A stretch of 64,000 nucleotides of DNA, from NCBI GenBank assembly GCA_003116995.1, contig BDSL01000040.1, positions 1-64,000 of the forward strand, written 5' to 3'. Shown here one piece after another: positions 1 through 11,153 of this stretch. Source of the stretch: Yamagishiella unicocca. Lineage: Eukaryota > Chlorophyta > Chlorophyceae > Chlamydomonadales > Volvocaceae. Position 1 is the stretch's first letter; every line of letters begins with the position of its first letter. The position numbers and the translations under genes are program-made. The notes beneath the pieces are model-generated. The model did no database searches and was not told the origin of the DNA. It saw nothing but the letters and a program-made list of their open reading frames with translations.

Positions 1-3000
1 CCCGGCCCCCACCAGCCACCAGCCACCACCCGCTCCCCACCCCCCGCCACCCGCCACCCACCACCCGCCACCCACCAGGCCGTACAGGTTGTCCATGTGC
101 GCCGCCACCGACAGCTGCAGCCGCTCCGCCGCCGCCAGCGCCGCCAGCGCCCACTCGCGACCCCACCGCTCCCCGGGCAGAGGCTGGGAGCCGCCTGCCC
201 GCACCCGCTCCCACAGCGCCCCGCACTGCTGCAGGTCCTCCACGTCGTGGGTGATCTGGGGGGGGTACCAGAAAAGAACCGATTACCGGTTACTGGTTAC
301 TGGTTACCGTGATCTGGGGGGGAGACGGGCGAGTATGTCCGGTTACAGGGCATAGGAAACGGAGGGCGCAAGCTAGCCGGGGAATACTGGTCGGACACGC
401 GTTTGGGTGAACATGCCGGAGGAGGGGGGAAGGGGGGGGAGGAGGGGGGGAAGAGGGGTGCGAGATGTGGGCACGTACCCGGGTACTGAATGCATGTGGG
501 TCAAGGGCAGGGGCGAGTCGGGGGGCACAGGGGCAGGGGCGAGTCGGGCACAGGGGGTTGACACAGAGCCCCCCCTTTGCAGCCCACCCCCCAGCAGCCC
601 CCCCAGCAGCCCCCCCTTGCAGCCCCCCCTCAGCCCCCCCTGCAGCACCATCCCCCCCCCCCTGCAGCACCATCCCCCCCCCCTGCAGCACCATCCCCCA
701 TCCCCCCAACCCCCAGCTACACTTCCCATGTCGAGTAACCGGTCCTTTTCTGTAACCCCACCCGCCCAGCCCAACCTCCCCCACCCTGCCTGCCCCCCCC
801 CACTCACCAGCGCCCCCCGCAGCACCAGCCCCACCAGCTCCGCCACATCGTCCCGCCCCAGCTGGGCGAAGTCGGTCTTCTCGAGGCAGGTGCGGAACCA
901 GCTCTGGGGGGATAAGGGGTAAAACCCGGGGGGGAAGGGGAAGTGGAGGGGGAAGAGGGTTGCATGGAAAAACCCCCGGGGGGAAGGAGGGGGAAGGGGG
1001 GGGCAGCGGGCCAGGGCAGTACAGATGGGCCTTACGAGGTCAATCAGCTAGCGGTCTGGGCGCGGTGGCTGCTGCTTCATGGCACTCGCCGCCTGCCTGT
1101 CCTGTCCTGTCCTGTCCTGTCCTAGCGTGGCTTAGCCGCTTAGTCGGCCGGCCCCACCACACGGCATGACCGCCTCTTCTCTTCTCCGACGATGGTGCAC
1201 CGGTTTGGCTCCACCACCCCCCTCCCCGAGCATCCACACGTCCGAAGACTATGCGCCAGTTCCACTACCCATGTCGAGTAACCGGGTCTTCATGCCCCTC
1301 CCCCCCGGCCCCCCCCGAATCCTGTCGGGTTACCGGTTCTTTTATGTAACCCCCCTGAATCCGGGTCTTCATGCCCCCCCCCGCCCTCCGCCGCTCACCT
1401 CGAGCGCAATGTCCAGCAGCAGCAGGTCGCGGCTGGAGCCGGGAGCCTGAAGCAGTAGCAGCAGCGGCAGTAGCAGCAGTGGCAACAGCAGTGGCAGTGG
1501 CAGCAGTAGCAGTGGCAGCAGCAGTGGCAGCACGGGAAGGAGGGAGGGCGGTAGGGAATGGTGAGAGGGGTGAGGGTATGAGAGGAAACCCGATAGGGGT
1601 TGGGGGCGGGGGGGTGTCAGCGGTTGGGCGCTTGGCCTTGGCTTCGCGAATACGTGCACAGGCCGGAGAAGCGGGTTGCGACCAAACATGCATAACGGGC
1701 TGGGCCGCGATTGAAGGCTGCGTCACACCGCACGTGCCATCACGTGCCATCACGTGCCACCACGTGCCACCACGTGCCGTCAAGTGCCGTTAAGCAAAGT
1801 GCCGTGCTGTGCCGTACACCTGCCGGTCCCAACCGTCGTATCGTACCTTCCAGTAGCTGGCCAGGCGCTGGCGCGCCTCCACGATCTTGCCCGGCACCCA
1901 CCAGTCGTTGCGGTGGCCCAGGATGTCATATATAATCCTGTCGTACGGGTACGGAAAGGGTTTACGAAGAGACGCGGGGGAGCGGGGGGAGGCCCGCGGG
2001 GTGGGGCGGGCCAGGGGGGGGAGCCAGCGAGCAGGGTGGGGGGACGACCGGTAGTGGTTCTGGTGGCCGTGGTGGCGGTGGTGGTGGCGGTGGTGGTGGT
2101 GGTGCTGTGGTGCAAAAGAGGGCTGGGCGGATATCGGACACAGCCACTAGCTGGCTGCCCACTGGCTGCCCTCCCTGCCGCCCTCGGGGCCCCCCCTGAC
2201 GTGCGGCGCACTACGGCGCACGGAAGTACGACACCACCCAAGCGTACGACATGCACACCCACCAGCTCAGCTCGCCGTCCATGTGCCCCTTGGCCATCTC
2301 CATGGCAGTGTCCAGGTCGGCACCGGAGTGGGTGGTCTGGGTGGGGGGGGGGGGGTAAAGACCGGTCACACGACCCGTGGGGGGCGGAGGGGCCGGGGAG
2401 GGGAGTAAGTAGTAAGGCGGGGGTTGCAAGTAAAACCCGTGTACGAAAGAGAAAACCGTTTAGGATAGCCGTTTGGAGATGCGTGCTGGAGAACCCGGTG
2501 GTGAGGGGAGAGGCGGGCCATGGGGTGCCTCCCGAGGTAGCAACGCTGCGGGCCGTTCGGTGTGGGGATGGCGCGCCCCACTCGGTCCTAGCCCCCGAGA
2601 CATCGAAACCCATTGGAGCCCTAGGAAGCCCCCACTCGAGTGGGCCCCCCCGGGGAGCCCCGCTGGGGTGTGGTGAGTGGTGTCGTACCTTCAGCGTCCA
2701 CAGGTAGCCCTGGAAGGCGGGGATGAGGTGGGGCAGATGGTGCGGCCAGGCTGGGGGGGTAGGGGGGTTTGGGGGGGGGGGGTTGTATAAAAACCGTTTT
2801 ACGCAACGGGGGGGGGGAGAAGGCAGGTGAGGGGGGAGGGGAGAGGACGGGAAGATTCGGAGGACAGCATGGGTTGTGGGGTTGTGGGGGGGAAGGTCAT
2901 GGGTTGCGCCATTGCCGTACGAGCAGGGCGTAGGCCGCACGCGGTGAGGCGGCACGACCCTACCTCGAGCCATCACGCGCCTGCCCCTGATACAAGCTCG

Positions 3001-6000
3001 CCACGCGGCGTACTTTACCCCCTCCCCCCCCGGCCGGGTATACCGAACCTTCCGCCCCAGGCCTTCGTCTTTCGTATCCCAACCCAATTTCTCCAGGCAT
3101 GCATCTCAACACGTCTGTTCTAAACTTGTTTTCTGGCATCCACGGGTCTTCCGTCCTCGAAGCCCCAGGCCTCCCCGCCGCCCCGTTCGTCCCCCCGCCG
3201 CCTCCTACCCTTGAGCGGCTTGGGCCATGACTCCAGGTTCTCGCGGGTGAGGCGGCCGTTGTCCCACAGCACCCGCCAGTAGTCGTCATGGTTGCCGCTG
3301 AGGGGGAAACGTGGGGGGGGGAGAAGGCCCGTGGGGGGGGGGTATGAGAGGAAACCCTGAAATATAATCCGCGAATCCAAGGCCGACACGGGGGGATGGG
3401 GGGAAGAACCGGTTGCACAGGCCCGCAGCTCACCTGTGCAGGAAGGCCAGGTAGGCCTCGCATATGGTCACGTCGTCGGGGCTGGTGTTGGTGTGCAGCT
3501 TCTGGTGCCACTGCTCCAGGAAGGGCTCGTCGTGGCCCTGCGCGCAACGGCAACGGCAACCAACCAACCGACCAATTAATGAACCCATCAGGATATTCGG
3601 TACCAACCAAAGACCTAGAAACCGGGTGGAGGTCGCGGCCGGCTCACAGTGCCTACCTCCCCCGACAGCTGCGCAGCGACCCACCGACCCACCGACCCGG
3701 CGCCCCCACCCGCGCTGTCCTCTCTCCCATCGCTCGCCGCCTCCCCCAGTTCTCCAGCTAGCGCCCAAAAACAACCGGTTCCACGAAACGTTTCCTTGCG
3801 TCGCGCGGGGTCCTCGTTTCCTTTCGTCTCGCCGCCGCCGATTTCGCTTAGCCGCCGAAAGTCGGCATGTGAGCTTCGTCTTTTGTATCCTCACCCCAGT
3901 TCTCCAGCGTGCATCTTCAAACGTCTGTTCTAAACGGTTTTTCTCGCACCCACGGGTCTTCCTCGAAACCCCCCTCACCGGCCTGTGCCCCTCCTTGATT
4001 CCGTTGCCTCTCATGATGTGCAGGATCCCCATGCGGATCTCGTCGCCGTTGCCGCCGCCGCGAGGCAGGCCGGCCAGCGCGCCGCGAGCTAGCAGCCGGT
4101 TGATCGGGTCGGAAGCGGAGCGGGCCTGGGGGAGGAGGTTTGAGGTGTATGTTTTGAGAATTTGAGATGTATGAGGGGTCTCTCCCTCTCCCTCTCTTCC
4201 CCCCAACCCCCCTTCCCCTCACACCTCCCCCCCCCCTTCACCCCCTCCCCCCTTTCATCCCCCCAACCCCCCTCCCCCAAAGTCCAGCAGCATGCGCGCG
4301 CCTCCAGGTGTCCGAAGCCTATGCACCAGCTACACTTCCCACGTCGAGTACCCGGTCCTTTCTGTAACCCCCCTCCCCTTCACCGCCCTCGGTTTGTCGG
4401 CTGTGGACTCGCGGATCCGCTTATCAAACCCCCTCCCCCCCACCTTGTCCGCCATGCGCTCCCCCGCGTTCTTCTGCATGTGCGCGATGTCCTTGGGCTG
4501 GAAGTTGGCGTTACGGTACCAGTCCAGCACGCGAGTGCTGCTCAGCCGCAGCCAGGTGAAGATCATGGCCATCCCCGCGGGGCCTGATCAGGGCACCAGG
4601 GGGGGAGGGGGCGCACAATGGCAGGGTGCTGGTGTGTGGAAGGGCGAAGGACCGAAAGCTGGACACGGAGTGCCGCATGAAGATGGGGGTTACAAAAACA
4701 AAGACCGGTTACTCGACGTGGGAAATGAAGCTGGTGATTAGGCTTCGGACATCTGGACGCGGAAACGGGGGGTAGCGGCAATCACAAACGCATTCGCAAT
4801 CGCAGCACCCGGTCGTGAGCCAGCTCCCGGTCCTTCGCCCTTCAACCCACCGCCTCCCCACCCACCCACCCGCTACCCCACCCCCCGCCCCATCCACCCC
4901 CGACCCACCCCCCACCCACCCGCCGCGTCCGCCGCGTCCAGCACCTCCGTGGCTAGCATGAGGCGCTGCGGCAGCGACCAGTGCGAGTAGCTGCCCTCAG
5001 CTTCGAGCACCTGGGGGGGAGGACGGGGGCGGGGGGGGGGGGCGGAGAACTGCTGACGCTAGCTGCCCGGGGGGTGGGGGTGATGTCAGGCGCCGAAGGT
5101 ACGAGTTGGGGTAATGGTGCGGTTGGCGGCAGTGCCGAGCGTTGGGAGCCACGACACCGGAGGTGATACCCTCCGTGTGTCCACAAGAGCTGCTTGGGGG
5201 TAGGGTTGCGGTGGGGTTGGTTGCGGAGCCGAACGGTTGGTCCCAGGGCCTTATGAGCGCAGAAAAACACAACGCCCCGGGCCCCGATTTTGTATGTCTC
5301 GTCCATTTTGTTTTGCCGCTGTGCGCGTGCGTTTGCGACCCTTGCTGTCACCGCGGTTTCCCAAACGGCACGGCGGCGCGGCTCAAGACACGGGACGGTC
5401 CAGGACGTTCGCTGCTGGCATCTCACGCCGCTACGGTAACAACGGTCGGTATCCGAGCAGGGCGCCGGGCTGCACCGCCACTCGCCTCGCCGCGCCCAAT
5501 GCACGTCACCGCGCTTTTGCTTATCCTTTTTCTATTTCTTTTCTTTTACACAGCTCCGACAGGCCGCCTCCATAGGTTTGCCGGTAGTCAGTTCCAGTGC
5601 TCCAGCATGCGCCCACAAATTTGGTGTCCGACGACCATGCGCCAACTATCCTGTCCCGTTGCGTAAACCGGTTTTTATACACCCCCCCCCACACACACCT
5701 TCTCCACAAAGGACTCCATAGGCGGCGCGCGCAGCTGTACGGCGTAGTTGCCGCCTCCGTTGTTGAACCACGTCTCGCCGCCCTCCGTCTGCTTGAGCAC
5801 GAACACAATGCGGTGCGGGCACGCGTCCTGGGGGGCGCGGGGGAAGGAGAGAGGAGAGGGTGGGGGTGCGGTGGGTTGGGGGAGAGAAAACCCGGTGGAC
5901 CGACAACGAAGCCGACGAGGGAGCATCAGTTGGGAAACAGTGGCGGTGAATATGGACGGGAAGATGGAGGAGGAGGAGGAGCTGAAAAGGAGGAGCTGGA

Positions 6001-8704
6001 GGCTAATGGGCTCCCCCCCCCACACATCCTTCCCTCCATTTATCGACATCCCCATCCGCGCACCCACACCCACCCACACTCACCCACACTCACCCACACC
6101 CACATCCAGCCCAACCCAGCTTACCCCTCCCCCCCCCCCACATGATGCCATCCATGGGTTTCCTCACTCCTCCCCCTCCCCCTCCTCCTTCCCGACCCTA
6201 TCCGCCGGCTAGCTTCTGTCCGCCGTCTCCTCTGTTGTGTAACCCGGGTCTTCTCGTCTCCAGCCCTGGAGCCCCACCGGTTCTTTTATTGTAACCCCCC
6301 TGGAGCCCCACCGGTTCTTTTATTGTAACCCCCCTGGAGCCCCACCGGCGGAAAGGTCATGCTGATGGAGCCGTCCGGTCCGAACGCCGTCTGGCAGGCC
6401 TTATCGTCCACACGGACAGTGCCAGGCGGCCAGGCCACCTCAGCAGCTGGGGTCCAGTCGTCCACCGCCCAGTGGAGGACCATGCCGCGCGGGGTGTCGA
6501 GCTGCAGCCGAATCTGCGTGGAGCGGCGCGTAGGCGAGGGCGGACGAGGGAGTTGCGAGGAAGACCCGTGGATGCGGAAAAGCCGGAGGGGGAGGGGGAG
6601 AGGGAGGGGGAGAGAAGAGGGGCAGGAGGGGATGGAAGGAGGGTGGCGTAAGGAGCCGGTTACACGACGATGGTGGAGGGGGGTGGGGGGAGGAGTTGGG
6701 GGGTAATTGATAGCGGGGGAGGGGGGAGGTGTGTGTATCGCGAAGGCTCCTCCAGCCCAACACGGTTTCGGAGCTCAACCTCCTCACCCCTGGGGGACGT
6801 GCTTCAGGGACTCTCGTCGTCCCTCGAGAGGTACTTGCCAACCACCCGACTGCCAACCACTCGACTGCCAACCACCTGACCGCCAACCACCCGACCGCCA
6901 ACCACCCGACTGCCACCCACCCGACCGCAAACCACCCGACTGCCAATCACTCGAGACTGCCAACCACCCGACCGCCAACTACCCGACTACCCACCATTCC
7001 GACAACCAATGCCGCCTCTCCCCAACCCCATCGCCTCGCCCTGCCCCCACTGCCCCCACACCTTGTACTCCTCGCCATGCTTCTCGGCCCGGGCCGCCAG
7101 AGCCACGTCCTCAAACCTGCGGAAGGGGGGCCGAGGGCCGCAGGGGAGTGGGGAGGCCGAGGCAGGCGGAGACGGGACGGCGTGTTTCGGAGGAGCGGCC
7201 GCACAGTGTTGCAGCGCCGTGGGTTGGGAACCGGGAGGAGGGGCGGTGGCGGGCAGTGGTACGACAGAGTGGGTACGGCACGCGAACATGGAGTTGGGAG
7301 GCGGGAGGTGAGTCGCAGGGTTCAATGCCTGTTGTGTATGTGGGCTGGGGGGACAGGCAAGGGGCGCGGCGCTGCTTGGTGCGGCAACCGTACGGCACAG
7401 TACTGCAACACGTGGTGTGGCGGTTTCCCGGTTGGCCCGCACCGTTGACCGATCCGCAGCCCACGACCACCCAGCAGCCGTAGCCGTAGCCGTAGCCGCA
7501 TAAGCCATACAAATGGGAACCCTGTCCACACTCCCAAACGCCCCCAGCCCTGCCCATGTCGTACTTGTTCTCAGCCAGTACGACGGGCCCCTTGCTCTTC
7601 TTCTTGGGTGCTGCGCGGCCGGCTGCGGGTGCGGGTGCGTCCACCGCTTGGAGGGCGGCCAGGACGCGCTGGAGGCCACGTCGGCGACCTGCCGGGAGGG
7701 GTGTGTAGCGAGGAGACCCGGTTACATGACGTAGGGGGTGGAAGCGGGGTGGGAGAAGCGGGTAGCGTAGAAACACGTGTTGGGTGGTACGAGCGGAAAA
7801 CACCCGTGGGTCGGCACTGGAAGTTACAAGAGGAGCGGGTGGGAGGGAGGGAGGGGAGGGAGGGGACGGAGGGGAGGGAGGGGATGACAATAATAGAACC
7901 GGTAACGCGGAGGGAGGGGAGGGAGGGGAGGGGAGGCTGGAGAGTTGGAAGGGGAGAGCGGCGGTCAAGAGGGGCGAGGCGGGGGAAGGGAGGAGAGGGC
8001 GGTCATGAAGGGAATGGGGTGGGGACACCCGACTGGTCCAGGAGTTGGGCAGGACAGTTAGGGTTTGGTGTTGATGGCGCCAGCAGTAGGCCGTTGGGGG
8101 CGAGCGGACATACTAGGAGGCGTAAGACAGGGTAAGACATACGACGTGCGCGCGGTGGTGGCGACAGCGCAACCAGGCGGGGGCCCGAGGTTGAGATAAG
8201 GAAGGGGCGCACAGCTGGGAGAGCGACAACGGGGACAAGGGTTTGGTGGAAGGAAAATGGGCAAGGTTATATGTTCGAGGCGTTCCGCTTTGACGTAATT
8301 GGGGTAAATGGACGCCACTCGGCGCGACGGGCGCGCGTGGATGGGCGTTTAGTGAAGCCCTGGTGTCCCACTCGGAGCCCGCGGCTCGACGCACCCGTTG
8401 ATGCAATCGCGAGCTGTCCTGATGCAGCACCTCTTGAGGTCGCGGCTGACCTGCGGGACGCGATCGACCAGAGTGAGGTTTGGGGCAACAATACGTCGAT
8501 AGGATAAGGTTGGTAAATGGCCACAACTTACCTGGAAAGTAGGGCTCCATGGGTTCCGGTATTTGTCGTAACAGGTGCCCGCAGCTGTCCGGGCCTCTGC
8601 GCGAGCGGCAGGGACCGCGCGGTGCTGGCGTTGGAGCCCCGAAGTTGTTGGCCTGAAGGGCCCATGCCCTGCCTGGAAACCGGACCAGCAAAAGAGCTAG
8701 ACAT
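1..8704 (-). CDS. GWD: Alpha-glucan water dikinase (partial, C-terminus off window)
   Basis: Seventeen exons, all phase-consistent: 8532-8704, 8395-8450, 7565-7688, 7062-7116, 6346-6513, 5699-5827, 4920-5010, 4444-4583, 3979-4125, 3434-3537, 3209-3297, 2689-2750, 2263-2336, 1847-1937, 1399-1446, 808-903, 76-255 (609 aa so far). ATG at 8704 opens a Ser/Ala/Arg-rich plastid transit-like leader. Exons 5-6 form a CBM45 starch-binding module (LHWAVDDW, later TWFNNGGGNY). Family landmarks follow in order: FTWLRLSSTR, WHQKLHTNTSPDD near residue 371, HSGADLDTA, LLLLDIALE. By family knowledge GWD phosphorylates glucosyl C6 of starch with ATP, priming starch breakdown in the plastid. The catalytic-histidine and ATP-grasp domains must lie beyond position 1. 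Only one CBM45 is visible, whereas land-plant GWD1 has two. Most introns carry family A-E repeats. PWD is less likely because CBM45, not CBM20, is seen. Confidence 0.93.
700..770 (-). repeat. Family C intron element
   Basis: Reads on the minus strand as a GGGGTTACAGAAAAGGACCGG core followed by a CTCGACATGGGAAGTGTAGC-type segment. It lies sense in the GWD intron 256-807, about 40-50 bases after the donor. Confidence 0.7.
1240..1375 (-). repeat. Family C intron element, two abutting partial copies
   Basis: Two GGTTACATAAAAGAACCGGT-like segments, each with a CATGAAGACCCGG flank, sit in sense orientation directly after the donor at 1398 of the GWD intron 904-1398. The second copy continues into the GCGCATAGTCTTCGGACG block typical of this family. 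Confidence 0.7.
1732..1795. repeat. Array of CACGTG palindromes
   Basis: A roughly 10-bp unit (CACGTGCCAT/CACGTGCCAC) is repeated about five times, decaying to CAAGTGCC at the right end. It lies in a GWD intron (1447-1846). CACGTG is the G-box/E-box core for bHLH and bZIP factors; any regulatory role is inference. Confidence 0.75.
2424..2500 (+). repeat. Family B intron element
   Basis: Begins GGTTGCAAGTAAAACCCGTG, then AAAACCGTTTAGGA and GATGCGTGCTGGAGAAC. It is antisense to GWD within the intron 2337-2688. It shares its middle block with family A but has a distinct TTGCAAG...CGTGTACG start. Confidence 0.65.
2775..2815 (+). repeat. Family D fragment
   Basis: Contains GGTTGTATAAAAACCGTTTT followed by ACGCAACGGGGGG, the start of family D, antisense inside the GWD intron 2751-3208. 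Confidence 0.6.
3030..3167 (-). repeat. Family A intron element (short copy)
   Basis: Minus-strand order matches the family: CTTCGAGGACGGAAGACCCG, GTGGATGCC, AACAGACGTGTTGAGATGC, ATGCCTGGAGAAATTGGGTT, GATACGAAAGACGAAGG. It is sense to GWD in the intron 2751-3208. Confidence 0.75.
3720..3976 (-). repeat. Family A intron element (about 255 bp)
   Basis: Starts within ten bases of the GWD donor at 3978 (GTGAGG...TTTCGAGGAAGACCCGTGG). It continues through the full family A order, including GGCGGCTAAGC, GGCGGCGAGACG, GAGGACCCCGCGCGACGC and GGGCGCTAGCTGG. The long copies at 28443-29131 and 34523-35211 share this segment. Confidence 0.8.
4305..4425 (-). repeat. Family E fragment followed by family C element
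   Basis: After the GWD donor at 4443 the minus strand reads a family E block (GGATCCGCGAGTCCACAGCC, GACAAACC). A family C block then follows: GGTTACAGAAAGGACCGGGT, CTCGACGTGGGAAGTGTAGC, GGTGCATAGGCTTCGGACAC. Both are sense in the intron 4126-4443. Confidence 0.7.
4683..4765 (+). repeat. Family C element, antisense
   Basis: GGGTTACAAAAACAAAGACC, GGTTACTCGACGTGGGAAAT, then GGCTTCGGACATCTGG on the plus strand, inside the GWD intron 4584-4919 and opposite to that gene. Confidence 0.7.
5531..5697 (-). repeat. Family D intron element
   Basis: Begins directly after the GWD donor at 5698. Landmarks are GGTGTATAAAAACCGGTTTA, ACGCAACGGGACAGGATAG, TTGGCGCATGGTCGTCGGAC, a GCATGCTGGAGCACTGGAAC block and a CGGCAAACCTATGGAGGCGG tail. 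It is sense to GWD; related copies are at 43465, 47880 and 51303. Confidence 0.75.
6266..6350 (-). repeat. 34-bp tandem repeat spanning a 5' splice site (family C core)
   Basis: Two full 34-bp units (6266-6299, 6300-6333) and a partial third (from 6334). Each unit holds the family C core GGTTACAATAAAAGAACCGG. The GWD exon/intron border (6346/6345) falls inside the third unit, so the donor CCG|GTGGGGCTCC is present three times in a row. Confidence 0.8.
6836..6995. repeat. 15-bp minisatellite in GWD intron
   Basis: About ten degenerate copies of a CCAACCACCCGACTG-type unit in the intron 6514-7061. No coding potential. Confidence 0.75.
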
Positions 8705-11153
8705 TGTTGGCAAGTTAGGTTGCGCAACGGTCCCGTGGCATCAATTCCTAGAATAATGTTATTATGCTTGGTGGGTTGTTGGACGAGCAAAGTCCAGCAG
8801 TGCCAATCTGCCGTTGCCATGCGTTTGCACAGCAATCCTTGCAAAGAATTTTTGAAAACATGTCATTTATCACTGATAAACAGCATCCTTGCAATCGCAA
8901 CCATGTGGCTTCGTCAAGCCGAGCAAGGCTTCGTCACTCCAGGCGTTCCCTGAAGCCCAATTTCGTATTCAATATGATTATTGGGTTGCATTGGATCAAC
9001 AGCATTCACAGCAGGATCACCTGGCATGCTTCGGCACCTCACGGTTGCTCAGCTAGGAATAAATGTCATTGCAAAGCGCTGGAATCTAACTACATAAGAT
9101 ACCAGCCTGACTAGCGTGTCGGTTGACGTAACCCTGTACTGTTCCGCGGGTCGACTGCCAGTGTGGCTGTCGCGGCCTGCTCCATGATGCCGACCCGCAA
9201 TATGGTCCCACCCGAAATACTTCCGCATCGCCAAAATCAAGACGTCAGTGCTGAAGGGGCAGGCAACCGATCGGCTTTGTCATGGAATGAAGCTGTAACG
9301 GAACCACTTGAAGCGTTAGTTGCAGCCGGTCACGGAATAACATTCGTGGGAATAGGGAGGGGGGTTTGTTTTTTTCCCGTGTCCTTGTACAGACAACATC
9401 AGGATAGGAAAGGCTGCACGGCATATCTACCCTTTCCCATCATGTGTTTTTGGCGCCTCTCGGCCGAAGCCTGCCAAATTCGCCCATTCACTCATAACCT
9501 GCTTGTACGGTCATCGCAACGCAGGGACGCGGCAGTATAGATCCCTCCCCGCAATACGAACTCGAATCCCCGCAATACGGACGTGTTTGACAGGGCGCGG
9601 CTGTCGTACCGGTGGCCAGCGAACTACTATCGGGCCAAGAGGCATCATAGCTTTCTACAGTAAATGCTTTACATGCATGCGTACATAAACGCACTTGGCT
9701 AGAAGGGCGCAGCCATTTCCCGTCGAAATGACCGACGATACCTCCGTCTTGTTGTTGTTTGGCACTGAAGCTACATTCCTACACCCAAGAGTGCATGCAG
9801 CACCCATTAAAGATCGCGCCCTGCCTACGCACATACCGAGAGTGCACGCAGCACCCGTTAGGGATCGCGCCCTGCCTACACACATACCGACCGAACCGAC
9901 CCCGGCCCCCTGCTGCAAGTCCAGCCATCCATACACTTCCGTCGCTCCCCCCCTCCTCTCCGGCGTCAACTTCCGGCCTGCCTGCCGTACTTGTCTTCAT
10001 CGGTCGCAATCAAAGGGCACCTTCGCTTCCGGACCAATCGCCAAGCTCGCATTGCCTTCATCGGAGCGAACTCGTCGCTTACGTGCATAGATAGGCCTGG
10101 GGGGCCAGTGCACATTGCACAGCGCAGCACGCCCGCACGTCATCACGCAGTCTGCAAGCGCGAGCAAGGCACCGCTCCCTCGACCTCATCATCCTCGCTG
10201 GTAGATTGCATTTTCCTTCTAGCACTGGTACGGTAGATAGCTGCTGTAACCTATGTACCACCGCGCGCTATGTACCACCGCGCGCTGACACACGCCTCCT
10301 CCATCCGATCCCCTGCCTCCATCATCAGCACCTCGTATCACCCACACAATGAAAGCCACGAGCATGTCCAGCGCCTCTGCTGCTGCGTCACACCCCATGC
10401 GTTGGTAGCTGAGGCCACTGTTTTGCAGGCCTGCATCCACTCGCTCCCTCATCAAGGCACGGAACTGGCTGGGCGCAGTGCGTGCCTCATCGATCATGCT
10501 GCCACATGCCAGCCCAGCACACATGAGTCTGGGCACTCGGCAGTTGGCGCACCCCGCCGCTCACCATACCTAAAATAACACAAATAAAACCCGCGATTGT
10601 CGCCATCCCGCTCGTCCGCAAGTTTTCCCCCTCCGTCCGCGCGCTTATTACGGGTGGCGTTGCTTTAATAGTAACCACTACCCTCTGCAGGTCCTGCACA
10701 TGCAGTCGTGCAGCCCATTCCTCGCTGCCGCCTCGCTCATTTCCCGAGCGAACCATCACAAAAGTGGCATTAACTGCTGGCGGCACGTAGGGTCGCCGCG
10801 CCTCACGCGACCGCTTCTGCAGACGTCGCTGCCGCACGGTACCGAGGCTTTGGTCCCGCGCTGCGCTTTCCAGTCGTCCAGCGACACGGCTCATTCCGTC
10901 ACGGGCTGGTCGCCGCCCCGCACGGACGGATCCTGCTGAGCCACACTGCACTGCCCTGCATTGCTAAATGGACGCCTGCGTGCCCTGCATTGCTGCAATG
11001 GACGCCTGCGTGCCCTGCGCTGCTGCACCGCGCTGCTGCCCTGTACTGCTGCTCTGCCCTGCTGCCCTGCCCTGCTGCAAAACATACGCATCGTCAGGAT
11101 GGAAAACGAACGTCTCCTCAAGTCCAGAGCTCGAAAGACAGACGTGTGTCGCG
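8705..11153. other. Intergenic region between GWD start and the DIL-domain gene 3' end
   Basis: No convincing exon was found. The first part (8705-9700) is less GC-rich than the genes and is the presumed GWD 5' flank. It holds a 51-bp direct duplication at 9787-9888, a 16-bp duplication (TGTACCACCGCGCGCT) near 10253-10287, and CTGCCCTGC-rich low-complexity sequence at 10945-11080. Confidence 0.5.
9787..9888. repeat. 51-bp tandem duplication
   Basis: Two adjacent copies starting AGAGTGCATGCAGCACCC / AGAGTGCACGCAGCACCC and ending CATACCG differ at a handful of positions. Intergenic. Confidence 0.8.

Noticed and set aside
1780..3087. 435-codon minus-strand frame
   Set aside because: Reads through several introns and out of frame with the verified GWD exons; Pro/Arg-rich from GC bias.
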